Shown one piece after another: positions 32,901-43,831 of a stretch of DNA of 64,000 nt. Position numbers and translations under genes: made by a program. The stretch is from Myrmaecium sp. VS I D KN 1. Its lineage: Eukaryota > Ascomycota > Dothideomycetes > Valsariales > Valsariaceae. The stretch is taken from NCBI GenBank assembly GCA_019775845.1, contig JADQAV010000063.1:1-64000 (forward strand), read 5' to 3'. How positions within the stretch are numbered: position 1 is the stretch's first letter; every line of letters begins with the position of its first letter. The notes under the pieces were generated by a model. That model was not told where the DNA came from. It ran no database searches and saw only the letters and a list, made by a program, of their open reading frames with translations.

Positions 32901-34135
32901 AGGAAAAGAGGGTGCGTATAGGAAAATCTTTTTTTTTTCCTCACATTCCTTCGGCCTGTCCAGGTGCTCGTCTTCCCCCACGGGTTCGGCGAATAGCGCT
33001 TCGAAAGAGCAGGGTTCCCAGTTCCTTTATAGATGGCGAGAGGAAGCCTGGGATATTTCAATTGGAGAGAATATCATCGCCATCTATATATCCTCCCAAT
33101 AATAGTCATAACTAGGACAGGATACGGAGCTACTGCGGAGCATGGAAGCGGAGGCGCCCCGCCGCTCTTATCAGTGCCTACATTTCAGCTTTGTCCATAA
33201 AATGACAGATCCAGGCGGGCGCGCGCTGGGTCATTCACTCCTACCTGGCCTCGGTCCGTCTTTCGGATGTCTTTCCCCATGGCGAGACTGGAACAGGTGG
33301 TTGATCTTACAGAATTTTTCGAGTGGCACGGGCCAGACCACGGTCGGGGGGATGGGCTCGGACGGGAATAGTGGCTGTCGGGGTGCAGCCAACGGTCCGT
33401 GGCGTCGCTTTTTACGTGGCGATCGAAGGAAAGGAAGGAAAGAAGGCCGGGCGGGATGTATTTCCTCAGGCATCTTCAGATCCTAGGTCAGTATGTATTT
33501 TCTTCACCCATGGCGGCGGCCGCTCCCGAACTCTTGACCACGGAACGTGCGGCACGCTGGATAATGCACACGGCACGCGGGTTCTGCACACACGCAAATT
33601 TTGCTGGCTACTACTCTCTATACAGTACAGTTTGGTGGAAAATCCAGTTCTAGGTTCCCTTGTGCGGGAGTCATCCCACCGTGCCGCATTGCATTGGAGG
33701 CAGGTTGGCCGCAACGGCGTACTATTCACTGCTAATTCACATTAGTGACCCCATCCCATCTCGCTCGCTCAACACCCACGCCCACACCCACACCCGTAAC
33801 CCACCCACCCGCTCCCTCCATCCTTCACACCCGACTCCCCTCTGCTTAAAACATTGCGGACCCTCGCCTTCAGCTGTCCTGTCCTTGCTCTGGTCCTGCT
33901 TTGTTGCTTGTCCTTTCTCTTCGTCCCTGCCAGACCGCCGTGTGTGAACCCAAGCTCCACCTGTCCATTGTCCTGTTCAACGACACAGACCGACAGCCGG
34001 GCAACCGGTCGGTGACCACGCTTGCCAACCTCACTTCCCTCTCCTCCACCGCCTCTCACCCTCCCTCTCCTCTCACCCATTGCTCTCCTCCCGGTGACTC
34101 ACCACCATCACCACCATCAACACCAATTGTCCATC
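29985..34135. other. Gene-poor stretch of 4 kb before the core region
   Basis: Many open frames under 150 codons exist on both strands, none with a domain, leader plus splice pattern, or consistent codon bias. The last 400 bases (33730-34135) are pyrimidine-rich and look like promoter and 5' leader of the permease gene. This stretch marks the change from accessory subtelomere to gene-dense chromosome. Confidence 0.55.
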
Positions 34136-35961
34136 ATGGACCGCGACGAGCTCTCCAACATGGAGATCAAACCCGCCCCCCTCGACGAGAAGCGGCCCGC
34201 CAGCAACGATGCCGCCTCCTCCGAGCACGATCTCGAGAAGCAGAGCGCGCCGGAGCCGCCGCAGCTGCAGCGCAAGCTCAAGGCCCGTCACCTGCAGATG
34301 ATTGCCATGGGTGTGTATAATCCAATCCAATCCGCGTCGAGCGACGGGTGTGATTTTCCTCTTCGCAATGGCTGATGATGGGTTCTCTTCCCTTTTTCCA
34401 GGTGGTGCTGTCGGCACCGGTCTCTTCATCGGTAGCGGCGAAGCCCTCGCCCACGCCGGCCCCGTCGGCTGTCTCATCGCATACCTCTTCGTCGGCACGA
34501 TCGTTTACTCCGTCATGGTCTCGCTGGGCGAGATGGCCACGTACATTCCCATCTCCGGTGCCTTCACCGCGTACGCCAGTCGGTTCTGCGACCCCTCGCT
34601 CGGTTTCGCTATGGGTTGGATCTACTGGTTCTCTTGTAAGCCCACCATCTTTCCATCATCCGTGACATCAGTCGCCACCCGTCACCCATTTATCCCATAC
34701 TGACCGCAATCTTCCTCATCCTCCAGGGGCCATCACCTTCGCGCTCGAGCTCACCGCCTCGGGCATGATCATCCAGTACTGGAACGACTCGCTCAACCCG
34801 GGCATCTTCATCGGGATCTTCTGGGCCATCTTCACGACGATCAACTTCTTCCCCGTCAGCTTCTACGGCGAGGTCGAGTTCTGGCTGTCGACGGTCAAGA
34901 TCCTGACCATCGTCGGCTTCTGGATCTTCGGCATCTGCATCGACGCGGGCGCGGGCGGGCGCGACTACCTCGGCTTCCACAACTGGGCGCACCCGGGGCC
35001 CTTCGCGCCCTACCTGGTCGAGTCGAACGCGGCGACGGCCAAGTTCGTCGGCTTCTGGGCCGTCCTCGTCCAGGCCGGCTTCTCCTACCAGGGCACGGAG
35101 CTGGTGGGGATCGCGGCGGGGGAGACGGACAACCCGCGCAAGACGGTGCCCTCGGCCATCCGCAAGACCTTCTACCGCATCATCTTCCTCTTCTGCCTCA
35201 CCATCTTCTTCATGGGCCTGCTGATCCCCTACGACACCGCTGGGCTCGACTCCGGCGACACCAACGCGTCCGGCTCGCCGCTCGTCATCGCGGCCAAGCT
35301 CGCCGGCGTCAAGACCCTGCCCGGCCTCATCAACGCCGTCCTCCTCACCGCCGTCCTCTCCGCCGCCAACAGCAACGTCTACAGCGGATCGCGGATCATC
35401 GTCGGGCTGTGCGGGGAAGGGTGCGCGCCCGCCTTCTTCGCCAAGTCGACCAAGGGCGGCGTGCCCTACTACTCCGTCGCCTTCACCGCCGCCTTCGGCC
35501 TGCTCGGCTTCCTCAACCTCTCCGCCAGCGGCACCGACGCGTTCAACTGGCTGCTCAACATCACCTCGGTTGCCGGGTTCATCGCTTGGGCTTGCATCAG
35601 CGTCTGCCATCTGTGCTTCATGAAGGCGTTGGCGGTCCGGCAGTTCCCTCGTGATGCGCTGCCTTACCGCGCGCCGTGGCAGCCATGGTTGACGTACTAT
35701 GGCCTCTTCTTCACCGTCCTGATCATCTTGACCCAGGGCTTCACCGCGTGGATACCGTGGTCCGTCCAGGAGTTCTTCGTCGCCTACATCAGCTTGATCC
35801 TTTTTGCCGTCCTTTACCTCGGCCACAAGGTTGCGTTCCGCCATCCGTTCGTCAAGCCTGAGCTGGCTGACCTTGACTCTGGTCGGAAGGAGCTGGACAC
35901 CCTCGTTTTTGAGGAGAAGATCCCGACGACGTTGTGGGAGAAGTTTTGGAGTTGGTTTTAG
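34136..35961 (+). CDS. Amino-acid permease (AAT/YAT family)
   Basis: Three exons (34136-34310, 34402-34635, 34727-35961) with matching phases give 547 aa. A charged cytosolic N-terminus (LEKQSAPEPPQLQRKLKARH) leads into the family signature AMGGAVGTGLFIGSGEAL in helix 1, with the first intron interrupting that motif. Further hallmarks are SLGEMATYIPISGAF, the helix-5/6 consensus GFSYQGTELVGIAAGETDNPRKTVP, and YSGSRIIVGLCGEG. Twelve membrane helices are expected. These plasma-membrane proton symporters import amino acids and are typically controlled by nitrogen-catabolite repression and by ubiquitin on N-terminal lysines; several Lys are present there. The substrate cannot be told from sequence. 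The start at 34136 is preferred over an in-frame ATG at 34022 because the upstream part is low-complexity His/Pro leader. Confidence 0.95.
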
Positions 35962-36529
35962 GGGGTGACGACGTTGATGATGTTTTTGTGACGTTTGTTC
36001 TCTAGTTCCTCTATTTTTTGCACGTTCTCGTTTTTGTCTCGTTTGGGCGGGTCCTTTTGTCTTTTCTGGCGCATTCGCATCGCATTCGCGTTCGCATCTG
36101 CATTCACATTTTTGTTGGTTCTGAAGCATGAGCGTGGCATGGCGGGAGAACGGAAGAAGAGGAGAAAAGCGGTTGATCCGACATACAGTTTCCTTCAATC
36201 TCACGTGTATATAGTTCGTCTTGGATTCGGATGAGGGTGATGAGTTGATATGAGGAATGGTATAAATATATATATGTACATACATCATACATCATACATT
36301 ACTGTGCTGGTCATGTCGAGAGTCTTTATAGTTGGTCGGGACTCTGTGATGGCGGGGATGATTGAAGCTTGCCGGGCGGAGAAGGCCCAAGCTCCATGTT
36401 GTGTAGCACACCCCGCCATCACATCCCACCTCACTCACTTCACAACAACTTGACCACCACCAATATCCCCCTCTCTCTCTTCCGCCCTCACTTCCTTCCT
36501 CCCCCCCTTCCCTCCCTCCGCCACCAACC
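35962..36529. other. Intergenic between permease and methyltransferase-like genes
   Basis: T-rich 3' flank, then a CT-rich leader (36470-36520) just before the next start. No gene. Confidence 0.6.
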
Positions 36530-37852
36530 ATGTCTACCCCCTACACAACCGGCTCCCTCACTCCCTTCAACCCCGACGCCCTCCTCGACAGCTGGAACCC
36601 CGCAACCGACCTGCCACCCGCCGTGTATCCCTCCTCCTCCTCCCAGCCCTCCCAGCCATCCCACCCCTCGCAGCCGCGCAGCTTCAGCGAGCTCATACGC
36701 ACTCTCTTCGCGCTGCCAGAGGGGGACGACTATGTATACCACGCCCACGCCGCAGTCACACTAGCGCAGGCGGAGGAGGGTGTGCAGAAGAGTCTGGAGG
36801 GAAAGGGGAAGCTGGGGTGGGATAGGTGGTACCGGGAGGTTCCTCCCGAGACGACGGCCACCAGCGCGTCCGACGCCAGCACCGGCCGCCCAGCACCGCT
36901 CGTCCTCCGCCCCCCACCTCCCCCCGCCGACATCACCGCCTACACCACGCTCTTCCATCCCGCCAGCGCGCTCCTGCCCTCCCTCACCTCGCTATCCGCC
37001 AACGCAAAGCCCCGCTCCATCCGCGCCGACGTCGCCGCCCACCTACACCACGAACTCCGCCTCAACTCTACCCACACACCACCCCTCCCCCTCCGCAAAA
37101 AGCCCAAACGCGGCTGGCCCGCCATGGCCCGCGAGCGGCGCGGGTCCTTCGCCAACCCCGCGCTCGACATCTGGGCCTGGTGCTGCGGCGCGCTGGGCTG
37201 GGCGGGTCCCGTCGCCGACACCGAGGGCTTGGGGGGTCGGGTCGCGCACCCGGTGCTCCCGGTGCTGTACCACCACTTCGGGTGCGCGGTGCCGAGCGCG
37301 GAGGCGCTTGGCTTAATCGCCCGTCTCGCGGCCGACAGCGGCGGCCGCGAGGTCCTGGACGTGGGGAGCGGGAACGGGTACTGGACGTACCTGCTCCGCC
37401 GCTGCTGCTGCGGCGGGGGGGTGGACAAGGTGACGGTGACGGTGACGCCGGTGGATGACGGGGCGAGCAGCGTGTGGCGGACGATGTGGGTGGGGGATAC
37501 GGTGCGGGTGGATGGGGTGGCGTACTTGCGTTCGCGCAAGGGCGCGCCGGGCACGCTGTTGTTGCTGGTGTATCCCCCGCTTGGGGGGGAGTTCTTTCCA
37601 AGGGTGTTGCGGGCGTTTGCGGGCGAGACGGTGGTGGTGGTGGGCACGCAGAATCGGAATGGGTTTACGGGGGTTAAGGGCATGACGGTGAGGGAGTGGG
37701 TGGAGAGGAGAGAGCAGGGGAATGGGGGAATGGGGGGGTGGGTGTTAAGGGCCCAGTTGCCGATGCCGAGTTTTGCGGGCAAGGATGAGGGGGTTTTTGT
37801 TTTTGGACGACGGCGAGAGGGAGAGGGGGAGGGGGGAGGGGAGGTGGTGTGA
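36530..37852 (+). CDS. SAM-dependent methyltransferase-like protein (fungal)
   Basis: Single exon, 440 aa, ATG preceded by a CT-rich fungal leader. The Rossmann motif I is clear at residues 273-285 (REVLDVGSGNGYW). After it come a short acidic/hydrophobic strand (VTVTVTPVDDG), a TLLLLVYPPLGGEFF segment in the position of the motif IV strand, and ETVVVVGTQNRNGFTG near the end. The N-terminal 110 residues contain a Ser/Gln/Pro-rich stretch and a segment with PEGDDYVYHAHAAVTLAQ. The acidic residue after strand beta-2, which binds the ribose, is not obvious. Fungal genomes have conserved uncharacterised proteins with this layout. The substrate is unknown, and it may be inactive. It lies downstream of the permease, same strand, with its own promoter. 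Confidence 0.8.
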   Translation: MSTPYTTGSLTPFNPDALLDSWNPATDLPPAVYPSSSSQPSQPSHPSQPRSFSELIRTLFALPEGDDYVYHAHAAVTLAQAEEGVQKSLEGKGKLGWDRWYREVPPETTATSASDASTGRPAPLVLRPPPPPADITAYTTLFHPASALLPSLTSLSANAKPRSIRADVAAHLHHELRLNSTHTPPLPLRKKPKRGWPAMARERRGSFANPALDIWAWCCGALGWAGPVADTEGLGGRVAHPVLPVLYHHFGCAVPSAEALGLIARLAADSGGREVLDVGSGNGYWTYLLRRCCCGGGVDKVTVTVTPVDDGASSVWRTMWVGDTVRVDGVAYLRSRKGAPGTLLLLVYPPLGGEFFPRVLRAFAGETVVVVGTQNRNGFTGVKGMTVREWVERREQGNGGMGGWVLRAQLPMPSFAGKDEGVFVFGRRREGEGEGGGEVV

Positions 37853-38443
37853 GGGTTCATGGTCTGAAGAGGGGGGTGATAGATGAGTGAGGGACCTCGT
37901 TGTGATAGATGAGGTGTTGATGTACAGGCAGACAAGTGTTTGCACCGGTGGACGCGGGAAGGGGATGGGTCAGCGACTTCGATTCGCTGCTATCTTCGCG
38001 CTGCGTACGCTAGAAATTAGTTCTCTGTAGATGTAGAATCAGTACATTAGTACTGTACAAGATATATATCACCGGCGCACCGGGTAAGTCGTGCGGTCGA
38101 AGAATATTCATGCCTCAGGCACGAACTCCACCGGAAACGGACTACGGCAGGATCGGGGACTCCGTGGTCATCGCCCGAGCCGTGCGAGACACCAATCACA
38201 CGTCGTTGGCATCACGACGTCGCACATCATCAAACAAGTCATCACCGCTCTTTTTGCTTTTCTTTCTCATTTGGTGCTTTTGTTATAAAGTCTGCTTTCT
38301 CCCGTGGGAAAAAGGAAGGGAGATTGAATATTTGGAGATTTGTTGCGTGGGATATGTCCGCTTCTTGGGCCTGAAGGGACGAGGGAAGACTAGAGGGAAG
38401 ACTATCGAAGAGAGAGGGAGAGACGCCGCCGTTGCTCTCTCAC

Positions 38444-38473
<30 letters not shown>
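38444..38473 (+). repeat. (GCA)10 microsatellite in a 5' leader
   Basis: Ten perfect GCA triplets end ten bases before the start codon of the MFS gene, so they lie in its probable 5' untranslated region. Confidence 0.85.
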
Positions 38474-38475
<2 letters not shown>

Positions 38476-38483
38476 GAACGATC

Positions 38484-40447
38484 ATGTCTCCCACCACCGC
38501 CCCGGCCACCCATCACCACATTCACCACCACCGCCCTTCCACCAGCAACAGCCGCAACGATGAAGATTCAAACGAAACAACCCCTCTCCTCGCTCCCCCG
38601 GGACCCAGCGCCGACGAAGGCCTCTCCCTCACCCGAACTCTCTCCCTCTCCTCCTCCCACGCCGGCAAACCAAAACCAAAGCAAAAGCAAAAAACCCAAA
38701 AAGAAGCCGACGAGCTCCCCCCTCTCACTCTCCTGCCCCCAGACCCACTCTCCCCGAGCGACTTCGAGGACGACGAAGAGGAAGAAGAAGGGAAAGACGA
38801 GCGACTGCCCCGCGCCCAGCTCTTCTGGCTCTGCTACGCCCGCGCCGTTGAGCCGGTGGCCTTCTTCTGCATCTTCCCCTTCGTGAACGCGATGATCTGG
38901 GAGAACGCGCGGGGTGGGGTGGCGCGGGCGGAGGTCGGGTTTTGGAGTGGGGTTGTGGTGAGTTTTGGTCCCCTGCTTTTTCTTGTCATAGAGGTGCTGA
39001 TATCATGAGTGCCAGGAGTCCCTCTTCTCCCTCACCCAGATGCTGGTCATGCTCCCGTGGGGCTGGGCGGCGGATCGCTGGGGTCGCAAGCCGGTGCTTG
39101 TCACGTCGCTTGCCGGGCTGACGGTGGCGACGACGTTGTTTGGGTTTAGTCGGACGGTGGGGGAGATGGTTTTCTTTCGCTGTTTGGCGGGGGTGTTTGC
39201 GGGGACGGTTGTGTAAGTTTTTGGTCTCCTTTTCTTTGATGTGGGCTGGGGGAGGGGGTGTGCTGCTAACGGCTTGGATGCAGGACCCTGAGGGTGATGA
39301 TCACGGAGAATAGCACGGCGAAGACGCAGGCGAGGGCTTTTAGCTTCTTTTCTTTCACGGGGAACTTGGGGATTTTCCTGGGGCCTGCGATTGGTATGGG
39401 ACTTCCCTTGAGAGAGAGAGACGTTCACGATGTGATCGGATTACTGACATACTTCCTCCCAGGCGGCGGTCTGTCTAAACCTGCCGAACACTTCCCCTCG
39501 CTCTTCGGCCACATCCAGCTCTTTCAGACCTATCCCTACGCCCTCTCCACCATCGTCACCGGCTCCATCGCCCTCAGCGCCACCATCACCAGCGCGCTGT
39601 TCGTCAAAGAAGTACACCATCCCCCATCCTCCTCATCCCTCCCGGTCGAACCCAATCGACTAACGTCCACCAGACACTCCCCAAACACCGCCGCGCCTCC
39701 CGCACCTCCTCCTCCTCCTCCCACCGCCCCCGCAGCACCTGGTCCCTCCTCCGATACCCCGGCATCGCATACACCCTCTACCTCTACGCGCACGCGATGC
39801 TGCTCGCCTTCGCCTACACCGCCATCGCCCCCGTCTTCTGGTTCACACCCGTGTCGCTCGGCGGCTTCGGCTTCAGCCCCGCCCAGATCAGCCTGTTCAT
39901 GTCGTTGGGCGGGGTGAGCCAGGCGCTCTGGACGCTGCTCGTCTTCCCCCCGCTGCAGCGGCGGTGGGGCACGGCCCGCGTCCTCGCCGTCTGCGCGGCC
40001 GTCTGGCCCGTCTGGTTCGCGCTGAATCCGGGGTTCAACTGGCTTCTTCGCCAGGATGAGCCCCAGGCGACGACGGCGTTTTGGGTCCTCGCTCCGACGG
40101 CGGTCGTGCTGGGGCATGGCGTGTGCATGGCGTTCGTGTGCGTGCAGCTGCTGCTGAACGCGGCGGCGCCGGGCCCCGCGGAGCTGGGACGCGTCAACGC
40201 GCTGGCGTTGGCGATGGTGAGTGGGATCCGGGCGGTGACGCCGGCGGCGAGCGCGAGTTTGTTTGCGGTGGGCGTGCGCGGGCAGGTGTTGGGGGGGTAT
40301 TTGGCGTGGGTTGTGTTGGTGGGTTTGGGGGTGGGGTTGGTGGTGGGGTGTCGGGCGGCGGGGAAGGTGGAGAGGGGGGAGTATCGGTTGTTGGGGGAGG
40401 TGGAGGAGCAGATGGAGGAGGAGGGGGAGGAGGGGGAGGAGGCGTGA
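38484..40447 (+). CDS. Major facilitator superfamily transporter (YCR023C/ZIF-like)
   Basis: Five exons (38484-38957, 39016-39212, 39284-39393, 39463-39611, 39674-40447); every phase matches, 567 aa. A long cytosolic N-terminus is Ser/Pro/Lys-rich and then strongly acidic (residues 95-105). Helix 1 reads QLFWLCYARAVEPVAFFCIF, typical of the fungal/plant zinc-induced-facilitator-like DHA1 subgroup. The loop 2-3 signature is GWAADRWGRKPVL, and helix 4-5 RVMITENSTAKTQARAFS. Twelve membrane helices are expected, with a long Ser/Arg loop in the middle and an acidic Glu tail. Homologues export drugs or small organic ions, some from the vacuole. The substrate is unknown. Upstream there is a (GCA)10 repeat and a GCCTCAGGC palindrome near 38111. 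Confidence 0.93.
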
Positions 40448-40801
40448 GCTGTGTGAGTGTGAGTGTGAGTGTGGCCTGAGGATGCGCGTGTTTTGGTGGA
40501 GTTGGTTTGGAGGGAAGGTGCGCGTTGGCCTTAGGTTGCGCTTCCCCTCCACCATGGCATCCACCTCATGCACTTCTCCTTCTCCTCACTCCTCCTTCTC
40601 CTACCATCGCGTCTGGCAGTATCCACCTGCATCCCCATTGCTCTTGTCCAACCTCCTCCGTCTTCCTTCCTCCTCTCCCTCTCAACCTCTTCCGCACCTT
40701 CCACCCCTCTGCTCATCGTCGTGACCCTCCCCAACCACCACCGCCCATGGCCTCTCCTTCAGCCCTTCACCCTCCGCATCAACTGCTATTCACCATCCAG
40801 C

Positions 40802-41989
40802 ATGCCTCACCAACCAAGCTACCCACAGCAGTGGACACCAAGCGATGGCAGCATCCCTCTGATCAACGTCTCCCCCTCCACCTCCGGCTGTCCTCCCCCT
40901 CGAGCAACCTACCCCGACAGCCTCCTCCGGCCAGTATGGCCACCCGCACACGCCCCGCCTTCACGTCGAGCAGCGCCGGTTTATCAGCGTCGTGCTCCTT
41001 TTCCTCTTCCTCCTCCGCAGACATCAGCAGCCGCAGCAGCTACCGCCGTCTCCACCAGATCCGCATCAACATCGGCATACCACCCCCACCCCCCACGCAG
41101 ACCGGCCATCAACCCGCTTTATCCTACCCGCCGTGCACACCACCCTCCTCCTCAACCTCATCCTCGTCCGCCTCCAGCACCACGACCAGCCCCAGCGCCC
41201 CTCCGGCATCCATACCTCTCCTCGCAGCCATCCCGGGTTCGCCCAACATCATCCGCCGTCGCCTCCGCAAAACAAACCACCTCCGCCCGACCTACCCCAA
41301 CAGCCGCAGCCGGAGGAGCAACAACAACAACACAAGCAAAACCACCCCCAACCCCTCTCCCTCTACCCCCACCACCCCCTCCAGCGCTGGGGATCCACTT
41401 CCCGCACCTCCACCAACCCCATCAGCAGCAGCCGCAGCAGCGTACGCCACCAGCGCTCTACCATCCCGCCTGGCTCCCCGTCGCGCCCGGCGCGCTGCGG
41501 GCGTGCGATTTGCGGGCGGAGGATGTGAGGGCTATTCAGGAGGGTGGGGGGGTGGTCGTTGGGTTGCCTGTGCTTCCGGGGGAGGTGGGGAGGATGTGGG
41601 CTGCGGCTGATGGTGCTGGTGTGGGTGGGTTTGTTGATGGATGGGCTTCGAGAGCGGCGGCGGGGAAGTTGCGGGGGGAGGTGGTGCGGGATGTTTTTGT
41701 GGGAGGAGAGGGGGGCGGGGGGAAGATGAGGGGGAGTGGGAGTGGGAGTGGGAGTGGGAGTGGGAGCTGTATCAGCAGCGGGAGTGGCAGTGGTGCTAGT
41801 ACCGGTTCTCGTGGTGGTGGAAAGGCGGGGGCCGCTGCTGCTGCTACTGGCCGTGATGTTGATGATGGGAGGTATGCCGAGCTCATCCGGGTCTGGACGG
41901 AGACGGGCTTGGAGGGCAAGGCATTGGTGGAGGAGTGTCGGAGGCGGGCTTGGGGAAGGATGTGGGGAGTGAGAGGGGTGAGGGAGTGA
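40802..41989 (+). CDS. Proline/alanine-rich hypothetical protein
   Basis: A 395-codon open frame when read from the ATG at 40802; the frame also extends upstream to 40568. Residues 1-240 are Pro, Ser, Ala and Gln-rich and probably disordered. A more ordered part follows: YHPAWLPVAPGALRACDLRAED, then GLPVLPGEVGRMWAAADG and FVDGWASRAAAGKLRGEVV. A glycine-serine repeat (41733-41764) breaks it, and the end, YAELIRVWTETGLEGKALVEECRRRAW, looks helical. The two ordered blocks support coding in this frame over a competing proline-rich frame on the same strand. No family is recognised. It may be a nuclear or scaffold-type disordered protein. The start and lack of introns are uncertain. Confidence 0.5.
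   Translation: MPHQPSYPQQWTPSDGSIPLINVSPSTSGCPPPRATYPDSLLRPVWPPAHAPPSRRAAPVYQRRAPFPLPPPQTSAAAAATAVSTRSASTSAYHPHPPRRPAINPLYPTRRAHHPPPQPHPRPPPAPRPAPAPLRHPYLSSQPSRVRPTSSAVASAKQTTSARPTPTAAAGGATTTTQAKPPPTPLPLPPPPPPALGIHFPHLHQPHQQQPQQRTPPALYHPAWLPVAPGALRACDLRAEDVRAIQEGGGVVVGLPVLPGEVGRMWAAADGAGVGGFVDGWASRAAAGKLRGEVVRDVFVGGEGGGGKMRGSGSGSGSGSGSCISSGSGSGASTGSRGGGKAGAAAAATGRDVDDGRYAELIRVWTETGLEGKALVEECRRRAWGRMWGVRGVRE
41733..41764 (+). repeat. (GGGAGT)n minisatellite in coding sequence
   Basis: About five tandem GGGAGT units encoding Gly-Ser repeats in the proline-rich hypothetical protein. Confidence 0.75.
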
Positions 41990-43194
41990 TGGTTTTCTTT
42001 TCCCTTTTTTTTATGGTCTTTTTGAAGGGATGTTCGGGCGAATAGGTGGATCAGTGGGTTGGTTGATCGGATATAGATATTTGTGTGTATATGTTTCACC
42101 ATTGGACGTACGCATGGGGCGTGGAGGACAAGCTAAGGGAGGAAGATGAGGGGGTGGTATGTATACATACATACATATATGTACATACATATCAGAATCA
42201 AACGAAATAAAGGGGATGAGTATATGGATCGATGAAGGCCGTGGATGTTTCCAGGGAAGCGAAACAACTCACATCAGATCGAAGCAAGCACACGGTCAAT
42301 TGCATTAAAAAACTCACCATTATATACAACTCAACCCACTTTCTAAGTACATACGGCCACAGGAGCCTGAGAATACGGAACCCCCGTCCGCTCTTCCCAC
42401 CCGTCAAGCAGCCTAGGAGTACCGGCAGATCAGTCGTTATTGTAAGTGGGTGACCATTAGCGAGTCTTTGCTGCGCATGTTTTTGTCCTTTCTGTTGCTC
42501 TGGCATCGTGTTGTATCTCCTTTTTTTTTCCTTTTTGGGTCTCTTGTTGGCACGAATACATATGCAATGGCGCTGCGATTCCCGCCTGGCTTGTCTACGG
42601 ATCATGGGTTGAACATGAAGGTTGGGATGGGGTTCGCTGCCAGCAGCTATGGAGTTGGTCCCCTCAGCCTGCATGACCTACCATCAGGATATATTTTAAC
42701 ATTTCCTCCTCTTCCAACGGGATCGGACAAATGCAGCGCTTCTTCCACTCAAGCCGCCTTTGTCGACGGTCCCATTGCGGACACAGGGAAGGGAAGAAGG
42801 ATTGGCGATCACATTATCCCCCCAAGGGAGGCTTCCCCTGCGCTGGGCCTCTGTCGGAGAGACGATTCTGATGTGTGCGACATCGCCATTGCTTTCCTTC
42901 TTTTGGTGACCAGCGTATGTGGAGCTGCCGGTGAGGCAAGGCTGCACCCATACTATACCAGCCAGCCACTTCGGTCGGCTCGTCTGCTTAGTCGTTTCTG
43001 ATGGGTGAGATCGGTCCGGAAAGGTGAATAGCCCTTGGTGAATAGAATGACGTGGATAATGGAAGTCGGGCATCCTCAAATGCCCCGGGACGGCGATACT
43101 CACAACTGCTTCCTCCAAATCCTTCTCAGGCCCATCATAAACTCCCCACCCAAAACCCTCTCCATCAAGCAGCCAATCAGCTTGTCCCCCTCCA
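41990..43194. other. Intergenic before the tRNA gene
   Basis: It includes a (CATA)n-like run near 42158-42190. A 183-codon plus frame (42450-43001) has no domain and poor coding character. No gene accepted. Confidence 0.5.
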
Positions 43195-43306
43195 GCATTG
43201 GTGGTTTAGTGGTAAAATCTGCCGTTGCCAAAAGACTTCACTTTGAATCCGAAGTGGTAGTTGGATCAGCTTCGGCAGGCCCCGGGTTCGATTCCCGGCC
43301 GATGCA
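43195..43306 (+). tRNA. tRNA-Gly (anticodon GCC) with a 41-nt intron
   Basis: The acceptor arms GCATTGG and CCGATGC pair (one G-U), followed by discriminator A. The D arm (GTTTAGTGGTAAAAT) has a compensatory pair relative to the usual GTTC/GAAT. The anticodon stem is TGCCG/CGGCA with loop TTGCCA..T; the anticodon GCC is at 43227-43229. An intron of 41 nt (43231-43271) follows position 37, the canonical place. The T arm is CCCGGGTTCGATTCCCGG. No CCA is encoded, as expected in eukaryotes. Confidence 0.95.
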
Positions 43307-43831
43307 GCATGGATAAGATGAGATCTTGAGATTCCTTTTTGATTCTTGTGGTTTACCGAGGTGGGGAGGGGCGGTTGTGGGTATTCTCGGTTCCGGGGGT
43401 TGTTTTTTTCTCTCGAGAGGGAGTTGTTACTGTGGGCGAGAGGAGGGGATATCTATGCGATGAACTGGAAGTCGAGGAAAAAGAAAAGTTAATAAAGGGG
43501 AAAAGGAGACTATCTATTTATTCCTATATTTATATCATTTATTCCATCCCTTCGTCTATCCCTGTGATTGTACCACACCCACGCCGTCGCTAGGCATCAA
43601 ACATGTATCAAACATAATTCAGAAAAAGGAAGAACGAACGAAAAGAGACGAAGCAAAGGACACACGGATAGATGGTATAGAGAAAGAAACACTAACAACG
43701 GATTCCCCATTTTCTTTTCTCCTCTCTCTCTCTCTCTCTCTCTCTCAGTGTCTCTCATCAAAACAAAAACCCACCCCATCATCCATGCCCTCTCTCTAAG
43801 GAAAGCCCCCTCCCTATCCTATCAATCCACA
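43307..43831. other. Intergenic, (CT)n microsatellite
   Basis: A/T-rich 3' flank of the Spo7-like gene with a (CT)n run at about 43724-43745. Nothing else seen. Confidence 0.6.

Noticed and set aside
34022-34135. Upstream in-frame ATG for the amino-acid permease
   Set aside because: It adds a Pro/His low-complexity leader from a CCACCAT-type repeat; the ATG at 34136 matches the usual N-terminus.
42450-43001. 183-codon plus frame with hydrophobic start
   Set aside because: The hydrophobic run comes from a T-rich stretch; the rest has no family-like blocks, and the minus strand is equally open.
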